This document shows, piece after piece, positions 44,435 to 52,296 of a DNA stretch of 64,000 nt; position 1 is the stretch's first letter; the number at the start of each line of letters is the position of its first letter. The DNA comes from Flavobacterium anhuiense (GTDB lineage: Bacteria > Bacteroidota > Bacteroidia > Flavobacteriales > Flavobacteriaceae), in NCBI RefSeq assembly GCF_900101855.1, contig NZ_FMVC01000004.1:248001-312000 (forward strand), in the 5' to 3' direction. Position numbers and translations under genes: made by a program. The notes below the pieces were generated by a model, which saw only the letters and a program-made list of their open reading frames with translations, was not told the DNA's origin and did no database searches.

Positions 44435-44981
44435 CCGATTATATTGATTTAATTTTTAATTTTTGGGAATTGTAATCAATATTCTTCAACAAACCTTTCG
44501 GTAAAACTTGAAATCTTTCTATAAAAAAGTCACGGCGTAAAATCTGAAATTGTTCTTTTGCGATAATTATTTTGATATAAATTTAAACAATTATTATTCA
44601 AGACTTTAGAGTACAAACACTCAAAATTGTTTCATTTTATAAATTGGAACAATTTTTAAGGCTTTGAAGCAAAAAAAATTGCAACAATCAGATGATCATT
44701 GCAATTTTAGAAAGAAATCAAAATGTAATTGTCGGCGTATAATTATCTCAATTTACAGTATCCATTAAATAGATCATTGAATGGGCGAAAGTGTATTCAT
44801 CAGATAGAATAAAACTAATTTTGCCAGAAATAATAATGATGCATTACAAAGTATGAGTTTAGTGCATTAATCAGTGTGGCTCTCTTTTTAGGACTATCAT
44901 TTCCAAATCTTTATCAAACGGAATCTGGACTTTATACTAAAAACCTAACAGGTTTTCAAAACCTGTTAGGTTTACTACTAA
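44435..44981. other. 547-base intergenic region with hairpins
   Basis: No convincing gene. It holds a perfect 10-bp stem AAAATTGCAA (44675-44684)/TTGCAATTTT (44699-44708) flanked by A- and T-runs, which would terminate in either direction though no gene ends there, and the 16-bp-arm palindrome at 44941-44973. The hairpin could be the end of an unseen small RNA or of a lost gene. Confidence 0.5.
44941..44973. repeat. Perfect 16-bp-arm palindrome, likely terminator of the aminotransferase gene
   Basis: AAACCTAACAGGTTTT (44941-44956) and its exact reverse complement (44958-44973) are separated by one base. It lies nine bases beyond the leftward aminotransferase stop and is related to the palindrome at 14755-14785. 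Confidence 0.8.
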
Positions 44982-46454
44982 CTAATCTAACTTAAACCAT
45001 TCATTTACTTCTCTTGCGATGGTATCTTTAATTTCGGGATTTTCAAATTCATTTGAAACCGAATTATATACATAATCTTTTTTCCACTTTTTATAATTAT
45101 GAGCCACTTTTTCAATGGCATCGCAGATATACAAAAGCTCTTCATTGGTTGTAATTGGATGCAATGACAAACGTACCCAACCCGGTTTATTGGTCTGATT
45201 TCGCTGCAATAATTCGTTTGTAATCTCTGCCGATTTCTTTTCGTTGATATTGAACAAATAATGAGCATAAGTACTAGCACACGACCAGCCACCGCGAACC
45301 TGAATTCCGAAACGGTCGTTTAAAAGTCTTACAATCAGATTGTAGTGAATATCTTCAATTACAAACGAGACACAGCCAATTCGCTCAGTGGTCAAATCTC
45401 CTAAAATAGACAAGCCTTGTATTTTTTGAAGTCTTGAAAAACAAAGGTCAAGCAATTCTTTTTCTCTTTTTTTGATGTTCTCCACGCCCATTTGCTCTTT
45501 CAATTCTAAAGCCAATGCCGTTCTAATAACCTGCAGAAATCCTGGAGTTCCGCCATCTTCTCTTACTTCTATCACATCACTGTAACAATATTTTCCTAAC
45601 GGATTGGTCCATTTTACATTTCCTCCACCTGGATTATCTGGAAAATCAGATTGGTATAATTTTTCATTAAAAACCAGAATACCGCAAGTTCCTGGCCCTC
45701 CTAAAAATTTATGCGGAGAAAAGAAAATCGCATCCAATTGTTCTTCTGGGTCTTCCGGATGCATATCAATTTTAACATACGGCGCCGAAGCCGCAAAATC
45801 TACAAAACAAAGTCCGCCGTTTTGATGCATGATTTTGGCCAATTCGTGATAAGGCGTAATAATTCCTGTAACATTTGAACAAGCTGTAAACGAACCGATT
45901 TTTAAGCTTCTGTCGGCATATTTTTTTATTGCTGACGAAAGAGCTTTTGGGTCAACCAAATTATTTTCATCGGGTGGCAGAATAACCACTTCTGCATTCG
46001 TTTCATACCAAGAAACCTGATTGGAATGATGCTCCATGTGTGTGATGAAAACCACTGGTCTATCTTCTTCAGCTTTTGTTCGAAGCGCCATGATACGCTG
46101 CAATTTGGATAAAGCAGCCGTCATTCCGCTTCCTGTTGTTACCAAAACATCAGATTCATTGACATTTACCGATTTTTTAATAATATCTCTCGCATGCTGA
46201 TAGGCGTAAGTAGAAGTTTTTCCTGTCTGACTTGAAAGTGAATGCGTATTGGCAATCATGGGACCAATTTTATTAAGCATGATATCTTCGATCGGGGCGT
46301 ATAATCTTCCGCTGGCAACCCAGTCTGCATAAACTAGATTCTGTTCTCCGTAAACCGATTCGAAAGTATGATCAATTCCTACTGTATTTTCTCTAAATTT
46401 AGAAAAGTAACACTCAGGTTCTGTTGGTTTTGTTGTTGGCTCAATAGCATTCAT
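44982..46454 (-). CDS. Class V PLP-dependent aminotransferase, cysteine desulfurase-like
   Basis: 490 residues. The PLP lysine lies in FFSPHKFLGGPGTCG (about 246-260). The segment RGGWSCASTYAHYLF (about 390-404) aligns with the active-site cysteine loop of SufS/CsdA desulfurases (RxGxxCAxP), so release of sulfur from cysteine or a related amino acid is plausible. It is longer than SufS (about 410) by an N-terminal lead and a C-terminal extension. It follows the TlpA-like gene by 93 bases and probably shares its SAM-I riboswitch; no suf or isc genes are beside it. Isopenicillin-epimerase-like or kynureninase-like activities cannot be excluded. Confidence 0.82.
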   Translation of the reverse strand: MNAIEPTTKPTEPECYFSKFRENTVGIDHTFESVYGEQNLVYADWVASGRLYAPIEDIMLNKIGPMIANTHSLSSQTGKTSTYAYQHARDIIKKSVNVNESDVLVTTGSGMTAALSKLQRIMALRTKAEEDRPVVFITHMEHHSNQVSWYETNAEVVILPPDENNLVDPKALSSAIKKYADRSLKIGSFTACSNVTGIITPYHELAKIMHQNGGLCFVDFAASAPYVKIDMHPEDPEEQLDAIFFSPHKFLGGPGTCGILVFNEKLYQSDFPDNPGGGNVKWTNPLGKYCYSDVIEVREDGGTPGFLQVIRTALALELKEQMGVENIKKREKELLDLCFSRLQKIQGLSILGDLTTERIGCVSFVIEDIHYNLIVRLLNDRFGIQVRGGWSCASTYAHYLFNINEKKSAEITNELLQRNQTNKPGWVRLSLHPITTNEELLYICDAIEKVAHNYKKWKKDYVYNSVSNEFENPEIKDTIAREVNEWFKLD

Positions 46455-46547
46455 ATCCTTGTCATTTTAAATTAACTAATATTGTATTTTTTGTATTTCT
46501 TATCAATCTTATCATTCATCTGAAAGACAAGATTGCGCTTTTCTTTT

Positions 46548-47537
46548 TTAAATTTTATTTTCTAAAAGTCTTTTCAATGTAGATTGCAATTCTTCTCCAT
46601 ACAGGTTTTTCGCAACGATTACTCCTTTCGAATCCACCAAATAATTTCCAGGAATGGCTCTTACACCATATAATTTGGCAACTGCACTGTTCCAGAAAAG
46701 CAAATCAGAAACATGCGTCCAGGTTAAATTATCGTCTTTAATTCCTTTGATCCAGTTTTCTTTCTTTTTATCCAAAGAAATTGCGACAATATTGAATCCT
46801 TTGTCATGAAATTCTTTGTAAGCCGCAACAATATTTGGATTCTCTCTTCGGCAAGGTCCGCACCATGAAGCCCAAAAATCAATTAAAGTATAGCCTTTTA
46901 AGTTATCATAAAGTCGAACTGGCTTTCCATCAGGATCATTGGCTGTAAAATCTGGGGCTTTTTTACCTACCGATAATCCGTCTAAAACAATAGCCAGTTC
47001 TTTTAATTCTTTCACGTAAGTGGTACTTTGAAGACTTTTATCTAGCAAAGCAATATTTTGTGTAATCTGTTCAGGTGTTAATCTGTAAGACCAGTTTCTG
47101 TACAATACATAAGCAGAAACAATAGATTTTGGATTTTCTGTTATGAATTTACTGATTTCTACATCTTTGCTCTTTTTATAGGCTTCAAACAAATCCTGAG
47201 AAGCAGAACCTTCAACCACAGATGTTGTGTAATATTTCTTCGGACTCAGTTTTACTGTAATCGGATTTTTTTCTAGAAAAATATGCAATGGCGAGCTTTC
47301 TGTATTTACGCTTAATCCGTATAAATCTGGCGTTTTTACTTTCGTTTTAAAACTAAAATTTCCGTCTTTTACTTTTGCCGAATCAATCGTGGTAAACATC
47401 TTATTGTGAAATTTCTGCAAGTAAACGTATTGCGCTACAGTATCAGCAACCGTTCCTTTCAATTGTAAATTATTTTCTTGAGCCTGAGTTTGAAGAGCCC
47501 CAAGAAATAAAGCGAAACCTAACAGTATTTTTTTCAT
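46548..47537 (-). CDS. TlpA-type thiol:disulfide oxidoreductase with DUF4369-like N-domain
   Basis: 329 residues from the ATG at 47537, where a clean signal peptide begins (MKKILLGFALFLGALQTQAQ); an in-frame ATG at 47564 would put nine polar residues in front. The N-terminal half (about 25-185) is DUF4369-like. The C-terminal thioredoxin domain has YTLIDFWASWCGPCRRENPN, with the CxxC pair WCGPC intact, and the cis-proline AIPGNYLVD loop. It should reduce or isomerise disulfides in the periplasm. It is the first gene behind a SAM-I riboswitch, so its expression should rise when S-adenosylmethionine is scarce. Confidence 0.85.
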   Translation of the reverse strand: MKKILLGFALFLGALQTQAQENNLQLKGTVADTVAQYVYLQKFHNKMFTTIDSAKVKDGNFSFKTKVKTPDLYGLSVNTESSPLHIFLEKNPITVKLSPKKYYTTSVVEGSASQDLFEAYKKSKDVEISKFITENPKSIVSAYVLYRNWSYRLTPEQITQNIALLDKSLQSTTYVKELKELAIVLDGLSVGKKAPDFTANDPDGKPVRLYDNLKGYTLIDFWASWCGPCRRENPNIVAAYKEFHDKGFNIVAISLDKKKENWIKGIKDDNLTWTHVSDLLFWNSAVAKLYGVRAIPGNYLVDSKGVIVAKNLYGEELQSTLKRLLENKI

Positions 47538-47575
47538 TTTATATTTAGTTTTAAGATTAGACAAAAGAATTTCAG

Positions 47576-47597
47576 GCCAATGTCAGAAGTCATTGGC
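47576..47597. other. Hairpin in the leader of the riboswitch operon
   Basis: GCCAATG (47576-47582) pairs with CATTGGC (47591-47597) around eight bases, 39 bases before the TlpA-like ATG. It lacks a T-run on the minus strand and may sequester or expose the translation start. Confidence 0.45.
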
Positions 47598-47646
47598 AGT
47601 ATTTTATTTTACAAAGAGAATCTGGAATAAACTATTGTTTTAGCAT

Positions 47647-47727
47647 TTAGAAAAAAGCAAAGGCGTTTTCTTCAAAAATGGAATTCAAGAGCTCATAACC
47701 GACATATACAATTGATTCAGCTTTCAT
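47647..47727 (-). CDS. Possible 26-codon leader ORF between riboswitch and TlpA-like gene
   Basis: ATG at 47727 opens 26 codons ending at TAA 47647-47649. The peptide starts MKAESIVYVGYELLNS and ends IFEENAFAFF, with a strikingly aromatic C-terminus and no Cys or Met after the start. It lies about 50 bases after the SAM-I aptamer and 109 bases before the TlpA-like start, wholly inside the leader. It might be a translated leader peptide or a small protein; its reality is unproven. Confidence 0.4.
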   Translation of the reverse strand: MKAESIVYVGYELLNSIFEENAFAFF

Positions 47728-47779
47728 ATTAATAAAGATTTGGTTAGATGATCTTAAACAGATTTACGGAGAAATCTTT

Positions 47780-47876
47780 CTTATCTGCCCGCTTGTAGCG
47801 GAAGGATTTAGCACCTTATTCGGCAACAGGTTGCTAAGACTTCATTGGGCCTATTCCCTCAGTCTTTCTGGATAAG
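47780..47876 (-). promoter_or_regulatory. SAM-I (S-box) riboswitch
   Basis: Read on the minus strand from 47876: P1 strand CTTATC, then CAGAAAGACTGAGGGA, ATAGGCCC, GAAGTCTTAGCAACC, AAGGTGCTAAATCC and the closing P1 strand CAGATAAG ending at 47780. These are the ordered S-box blocks (kink-turn AGA, GGCCC, GCAACC, GGTGCTAAWTCC). It binds S-adenosylmethionine and usually lowers expression when SAM is plentiful. A short hairpin AGATTT/AAATCT follows (47760-47777), but no strong terminator is evident, so control may act on translation. It serves the TlpA-like and aminotransferase genes. Confidence 0.92.
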
Positions 47877-47902
47877 TATCATGTTATAAATTTTCTTCGA
47901 TA

Positions 47903-47934
47903 CAAATATATATTAATTCTACCGAATTAGTCAA
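47903..47934 (-). promoter_or_regulatory. Promoter of the SAM-I riboswitch operon
   Basis: On the minus strand TTG (47934-47932) and TATATTTG (47910-47903) are 21 bases apart, an excellent match to the Flavobacterium TTG / TAnnTTTG pattern. Transcription would start near 47896, about 20 bases before the aptamer. Confidence 0.65.
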
Positions 47935-48100
47935 GTTTAAGTTGGTTTTTTTTAAAATTAATTGAAAAAGCGTTTTTAATAAGAAAACAAATCGCTCATA
48001 ATCAAATAATTAAAAAACACAAATACATCGTTTTGAAATTCTTATTTATAAAAGAAATTCATACGTTTTTAAAATCTGAATTGAAAAGTATTTTTAAATT

Positions 48101-48550
48101 CTAAAGAAAAAGATGCAGGTATTGGTTCTTTTCCAGATTGGAAAGCGGTTCTTTTAATCCGTTTTCAAGATTTGAGGTAATCAGTCCCAACACTTGTTTT
48201 AGATCGTTGAAATTATTTGGCTTCACAAAATAACAGAATGCACCAAGGTTGCCGGCAGCTTCCATATCATTTTTATGTGAAGAAGTAGAAATCATAATTA
48301 CCGGAATATCTTTATAACGCTCTTCCGATTTTAATCGTTTCAGACATTCCCATCCATTCATAATAGGCATATTTAAATCTAAAAAGACAACTTCAGGAGT
48401 TTTATCATGACTATTTAGCATTTTCAATGCTTGATCCCCATTTTCTGCACAATGACAAATAATACTTTCATCTATATCAGCCAACGCTTCGCAAAACATT
48501 TCTGCGTCGTCCCTGTCATCATCGGCTAATAAAATTATTTTCTTACTCAT
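48101..48550 (-). CDS. Single-domain response regulator (Rcp1-like)
   Basis: 149 residues, a receiver domain alone. The acidic pair ADDD (residues 9-12), phospho-acceptor Asp58 in VVFLDLNMP, the switch residue in VIMISTSS and the lysine of YFVKPNN are all present, so it should be phosphorylatable. It has no output domain and would act by protein contact, as Rcp1 does with phytochrome kinases. It begins two bases after the kinase gene and is almost certainly its partner. Confidence 0.92.
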   Translation of the reverse strand: MSKKIILLADDDRDDAEMFCEALADIDESIICHCAENGDQALKMLNSHDKTPEVVFLDLNMPIMNGWECLKRLKSEERYKDIPVIMISTSSHKNDMEAAGNLGAFCYFVKPNNFNDLKQVLGLITSNLENGLKEPLSNLEKNQYLHLFL

Positions 48551-48552
48551 GC

Positions 48553-51225
48553 TTAAATGTCTTTTTCTGTTTGTTCAAATGGCAACATAATTGTAAAAAC
48601 AGCTCCTTTATCGACAATTCCATTTGCTGTAATGCTGCCTCCGTGACGTTCCGCTATTTTTTTACAAAGCGACAACCCTAAGCCAGTTCCTTCATAACGG
48701 TCTTTAGAATTTAATCGGGTAAAAGTTTCAAAAATACGTCCCGTCTGATCGGGGTCAAATCCGATTCCGTTGTCTCGTACCGTAATTACAGCAATTCTTT
48801 TACCGTCTTCAAATTTTTCTTCTGTATTAATGGCAATCTGCGGCGGAACATTTTCTTTAGCAAATTTAATAGAATTGTTTATCAGATTATAAAACAATTG
48901 ATAAAGCAGCACAGAAGCTCCTTCAATAACAGGAAGTCCTTGATAATAAATATTTCCGCCTGTTCTTTGAAGTGAAATTTCCAGATCGGTTTCTATATTT
49001 TTGATGACTTCGTTAAGATCAACTATTGTTGCTTTCTGCGAGTCGGCATTGATTTTAGAATAGGCAAGTACACCATCAATCATAGTAAACATGCGATCTG
49101 CCGCTACATGGATTCTTTCAATATATCTCGTTGCCGATTCGTCGAGCTTATTTTCAAGATGGTCTTCCAAACGGCTTACAAATGTTTTTATTTTCCTAAC
49201 AGGCTCTTTTAAATCGTGAGAAGCGACATGAGCAAATTGCTGTAAATCATCGTTAGAACGCTGGAGTTCTTTGGTACGGTCCGCCACCAAAATTTCCAGC
49301 TTTTCGGTAATCGACTTCTGTTCATGAATATCGGTGCAGGTACCAAACCAATTGGTGATAACGCCTTCTTTATCTCTAATAGGAAGTGCTTTACTCAAAA
49401 ACCAACGGTATTCGCCTGTACTTCCATTTTTTAAACGAAATTCCATTTGGTAAGAAGACCCCGCTTGAACGCTTTGATACCAAGTTCTTAAAACATCATA
49501 AACATCATCGGGATGGAGCGCTGGAACCCAACTGGAATCACCAAATTCATATTCATTAAAACCGGTGTATTCATACCATCTGCTGTTGTAATAATCTATA
49601 AATCCGTCAGGACGAGCAGTCCAGATAATTTGAGGCACCAGATCGGCAAGCTGCCTAAATTTCTCTTCACTTTCTGCAATAACATTTTGAAGTTCTTTTT
49701 GTGAAGTAATATCACTCGCGGCGCCAAACCATTCTACGATTTTTTCTTTTTCATCTAATATCGGAACCACTCTAGACAAAACCCATCTTACAGAATCATC
49801 TTCTTTTATAATTCTGTGTTCCATTTCAAAAATGCTTTTCTCCACTATAGATTTAGAAATAAGATGAACTGCTTGTTCCAAATCGCCAGGATGTACAAAT
49901 TTATCCAGCCAATTGATACTTTGCCCTCCAGTTCCAGAAAGCCTTCCTCCTCCTTCAAGGCTATGCATTACCATCCAATCAGAATCCATTCGGTAAACCA
50001 GATCAGATGAAGCGTTGACCAAAGCTCGAAAACGGTTTTCACTTTTTTCCATTTTCTGGCGAGCTTCAACTTGTTCGGTAACATCAACCGCTACTTGAAT
50101 CATTCCTGTTATCTGATCTTCTTCAATTAATGGGCGATAGGTCAAGTTATAATAGTAGTTTTTTAATTCTCCCGTTCGATTGTGCGGTACAAGAACCTCG
50201 CTTTGGTCAAAAGGAATTCCTTCATTATAAACCTTTAAAACCTGCTCCCAAACATATTGCCCTTCAAGTTCCGGCAGCACATCAATCAATCGCATACCAA
50301 TAATTTCTTCACCACGGCCTATCATTTGCAGCATGTGTTTATTTATCTGCTCAATAACCAAGTCGTCTCCTCGTAGCACTAAAGTTGGGGCTGGTGTCTG
50401 ATGGATCATTTTGCGAAAACGGTTTTCACTCTGCTGCAATTTTTCTTCAGCTTGTTTGCTTTCCGTAATATCTCGTGTCGTTCCTGCTACAAGTTCCACT
50501 TTTCCGTCTTCATTAAAAACGGGAACAAAAATATAATCGTATATCCTTCTTCCTAATTCTGCATGCGGAAAAGAAACAGTTCCTCTAATGGATTTTTTTT
50601 CAGCAACTACAATGTCTATTTCTCTTTCGTGCATTTCGGCATGCCAATCTTCATATCCATTTTCTCGAAGGCCGCGCCCAATTGCATCCTCTGCCGATTT
50701 CCCCCACATTGTCAGTAAGGCTTTATTGGCATAAGTAAACTTATAATCGAGATCAAACACATAGACCAAATCGGGAGTCCCATTTATTATAGAGTTGTAA
50801 AGCCTTTTTTGTTTTTCCGCATCAATTAAAGCAGTATTCAGTTCGGTTTCGGCATATTTCTTTTCGGTAATATCCTCCATTGTCATTACCAATAAATCAT
50901 CTTGCATAACAACAGTAAATTTCAAGCACTGTTTTCCTCTTTCATCATTATGCCATTGCTCAAAATAGGCTGTAATTCCGGTTTCTGCGGTTTCAATACA
51001 CTTTTCGAGAATCGTGTTTCCTTCAATTTTAGAAAAAACTTTACTGAATCTCTTTCCCTTGTAGTCTTCGATATTGATCCAATTTATAAGGTAGTTATTT
51101 AGCAACAGCACTGAAAAATCTTCGATTGTATTTTTAGTGCTATGCAAAGGTTTTAAAACTGCAATACCATTTGGCGCAGCATTAAAAACAGTTTTAAAAA
51201 GGTCTAAATTATTTATTAACTCCAT
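48553..51225 (-). CDS. Multi-PAS sensor histidine kinase
   Basis: 890 residues, soluble (no membrane span). About five PAS/PAC modules run from residue 10 to 640 (e.g. LVYVFDLDYKFTYANKALLT, APTLVLRGDDLVIEQINKHM, IIWTARPDGFIDYYNSRWYE). The HisKA box ASHDLKEPVRKIKTF lies near residue 668 and the ATPase has LINNSIKFA (N), DNGIGFDP (G1) and YEGTGLGLSLCKKI (G2). It is a complete kinase and transcribed with the receiver gene behind it. No cofactor-binding Cys typical of phytochrome is seen; the stimulus is unknown. Confidence 0.93.
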   Translation of the reverse strand: MELINNLDLFKTVFNAAPNGIAVLKPLHSTKNTIEDFSVLLLNNYLINWINIEDYKGKRFSKVFSKIEGNTILEKCIETAETGITAYFEQWHNDERGKQCLKFTVVMQDDLLVMTMEDITEKKYAETELNTALIDAEKQKRLYNSIINGTPDLVYVFDLDYKFTYANKALLTMWGKSAEDAIGRGLRENGYEDWHAEMHEREIDIVVAEKKSIRGTVSFPHAELGRRIYDYIFVPVFNEDGKVELVAGTTRDITESKQAEEKLQQSENRFRKMIHQTPAPTLVLRGDDLVIEQINKHMLQMIGRGEEIIGMRLIDVLPELEGQYVWEQVLKVYNEGIPFDQSEVLVPHNRTGELKNYYYNLTYRPLIEEDQITGMIQVAVDVTEQVEARQKMEKSENRFRALVNASSDLVYRMDSDWMVMHSLEGGGRLSGTGGQSINWLDKFVHPGDLEQAVHLISKSIVEKSIFEMEHRIIKEDDSVRWVLSRVVPILDEKEKIVEWFGAASDITSQKELQNVIAESEEKFRQLADLVPQIIWTARPDGFIDYYNSRWYEYTGFNEYEFGDSSWVPALHPDDVYDVLRTWYQSVQAGSSYQMEFRLKNGSTGEYRWFLSKALPIRDKEGVITNWFGTCTDIHEQKSITEKLEILVADRTKELQRSNDDLQQFAHVASHDLKEPVRKIKTFVSRLEDHLENKLDESATRYIERIHVAADRMFTMIDGVLAYSKINADSQKATIVDLNEVIKNIETDLEISLQRTGGNIYYQGLPVIEGASVLLYQLFYNLINNSIKFAKENVPPQIAINTEEKFEDGKRIAVITVRDNGIGFDPDQTGRIFETFTRLNSKDRYEGTGLGLSLCKKIAERHGGSITANGIVDKGAVFTIMLPFEQTEKDI

Positions 51226-51390
51226 TATCTTACTGAGTGAAAATAATTTCTAATGCTGCTTAATTTACAAAATACGCTGAATTTTGTTAAATTCCTTCTC
51301 AAATATAAATAAAAACGCATTCACTTTAAGCAATCTTTAAAATGATTTTTAACTAAAAAACATAGTAAAAGTCTTTTCTGATGCAACATC

Positions 51391-51430
51391 AAAAAAAGCT
51401 GAATCCTTTAGATCCAGCTTTTTGTTTTTT
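51391..51430 (-). terminator. Terminator of the 67-residue lipoprotein gene
   Basis: On the minus strand AAAGCTGGATC pairs with GATTCAGCTTT (one wobble) around the loop TAAAG, followed by seven T residues. Confidence 0.75.
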
Positions 51431-51446
51431 GTGCATAATAAAACAA

Positions 51447-51650
51447 TTATCGCTTGATAGAATCGGTTTTAACGGTTGAAGTCGTATCCATATTTATGGT
51501 ATCAACTTCTGGTCCAACAGTATCCATAGTGTTTTGAATGCTATCATTTTCATGCGAATCTATTGTAGTGCTTTCATTCTTTTTACAAGAAAATGCTAAT
51601 CCTGCTAGGAGAATCAAAAAAGCCATTTTAGTTATTATTTGCGTTTTCAT
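51447..51650 (-). CDS. Small lipoprotein, 67 residues
   Basis: Signal sequence ending LAFSC (Cys near residue 22), then a short Asp/Thr/Ser-rich mature part (KKNESTTIDSHENDSIQNTM) with no hydrophobic residues to speak of. Such short disordered lipoproteins are common in Flavobacterium and have no known role. It has its own promoter and terminator. Its composition resembles the 115-residue lipoprotein encoded 105 bases upstream, so the two may be related by duplication or by regulon. Confidence 0.65.
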   Translation of the reverse strand: MKTQIITKMAFLILLAGLAFSCKKNESTTIDSHENDSIQNTMDTVGPEVDTINMDTTSTVKTDSIKR

Positions 51651-51709
51651 AATTATATTTTTTAATGAACATTATCAAATTTTAATTTTTATAAAAATAG
51701 CTCTTTATA

Positions 51710-51737
51710 CAAATGTACTCTTTACACAATTTTCAAA
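51710..51737 (-). promoter_or_regulatory. Promoter of the 67-residue lipoprotein gene
   Basis: TACATTTG on the minus strand (51717-51710) with TTTG (51737-51734) sixteen bases upstream; the -7 box lies 59 bases before the ATG. Confidence 0.45.
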
Positions 51738-51755
51738 ACTTCTTATATAATGCTG

Positions 51756-52103
51756 TTATTTCTTTTTCTTCTTTATACTGTCTTTTTTCAATCTTACGCT
51801 ATCTTTTTGTACACCCGATTCACTGGTGTAGGTTGCGCCATCTTCTGCGCTCGCACTGGGACCTGTACCTGTTCCAGCGTTGCTATGTTCTGCAGATCCG
51901 CTGTTGCCAGATCCCATACTCTGCGGATCTTCGACATTTACGGCATTATCATTAATGCTTCTTGCAGTGTCTTTTGCCGCTGCACCAGTATCTAGCGGAT
52001 TTTGGTTAGTTTCTATTTCGTCGCTGTACCCATCATTATTGTTTTTACAAGAACCTATCATTCCTGTTAGAATAATGAGAATCAAAATTTTTAATGTTTT
52101 CAT
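51756..52103 (-). CDS. Small lipoprotein with Ser/Gly/Asp-rich body and Lys tail
   Basis: 115 residues. Signal ending MIGSC (lipobox; Cys near residue 19). The mature part is polar and rich in Asp, Ser, Gly and Asn (GSGNSGSAEHSNAGTGTGPS) and ends in the basic run RLKKDSIKKKKK. It should be unfolded and tethered to an envelope membrane. No family recognised. The C-terminal Lys cluster opposite an acidic body is unusual. Confidence 0.6.
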   Translation of the reverse strand: MKTLKILILIILTGMIGSCKNNNDGYSDEIETNQNPLDTGAAAKDTARSINDNAVNVEDPQSMGSGNSGSAEHSNAGTGTGPSASAEDGATYTSESGVQKDSVRLKKDSIKKKKK

Positions 52104-52296
52104 AATAATTCGTTTTTACAATTTGCACTAAGAAACTACCATTCAACTATTTATGTTTACAAAATTTCTATTGGTTGTTATATAAAAGCACAATGGAAAT
52201 CCTATAAATTTTTAGAATTAAAACTGTAAGCCATTGGTATTTTTTACTTAGTAGCTTTGATATGAATGGATTAGACCTCAACAAAAAGTTTAAAAA

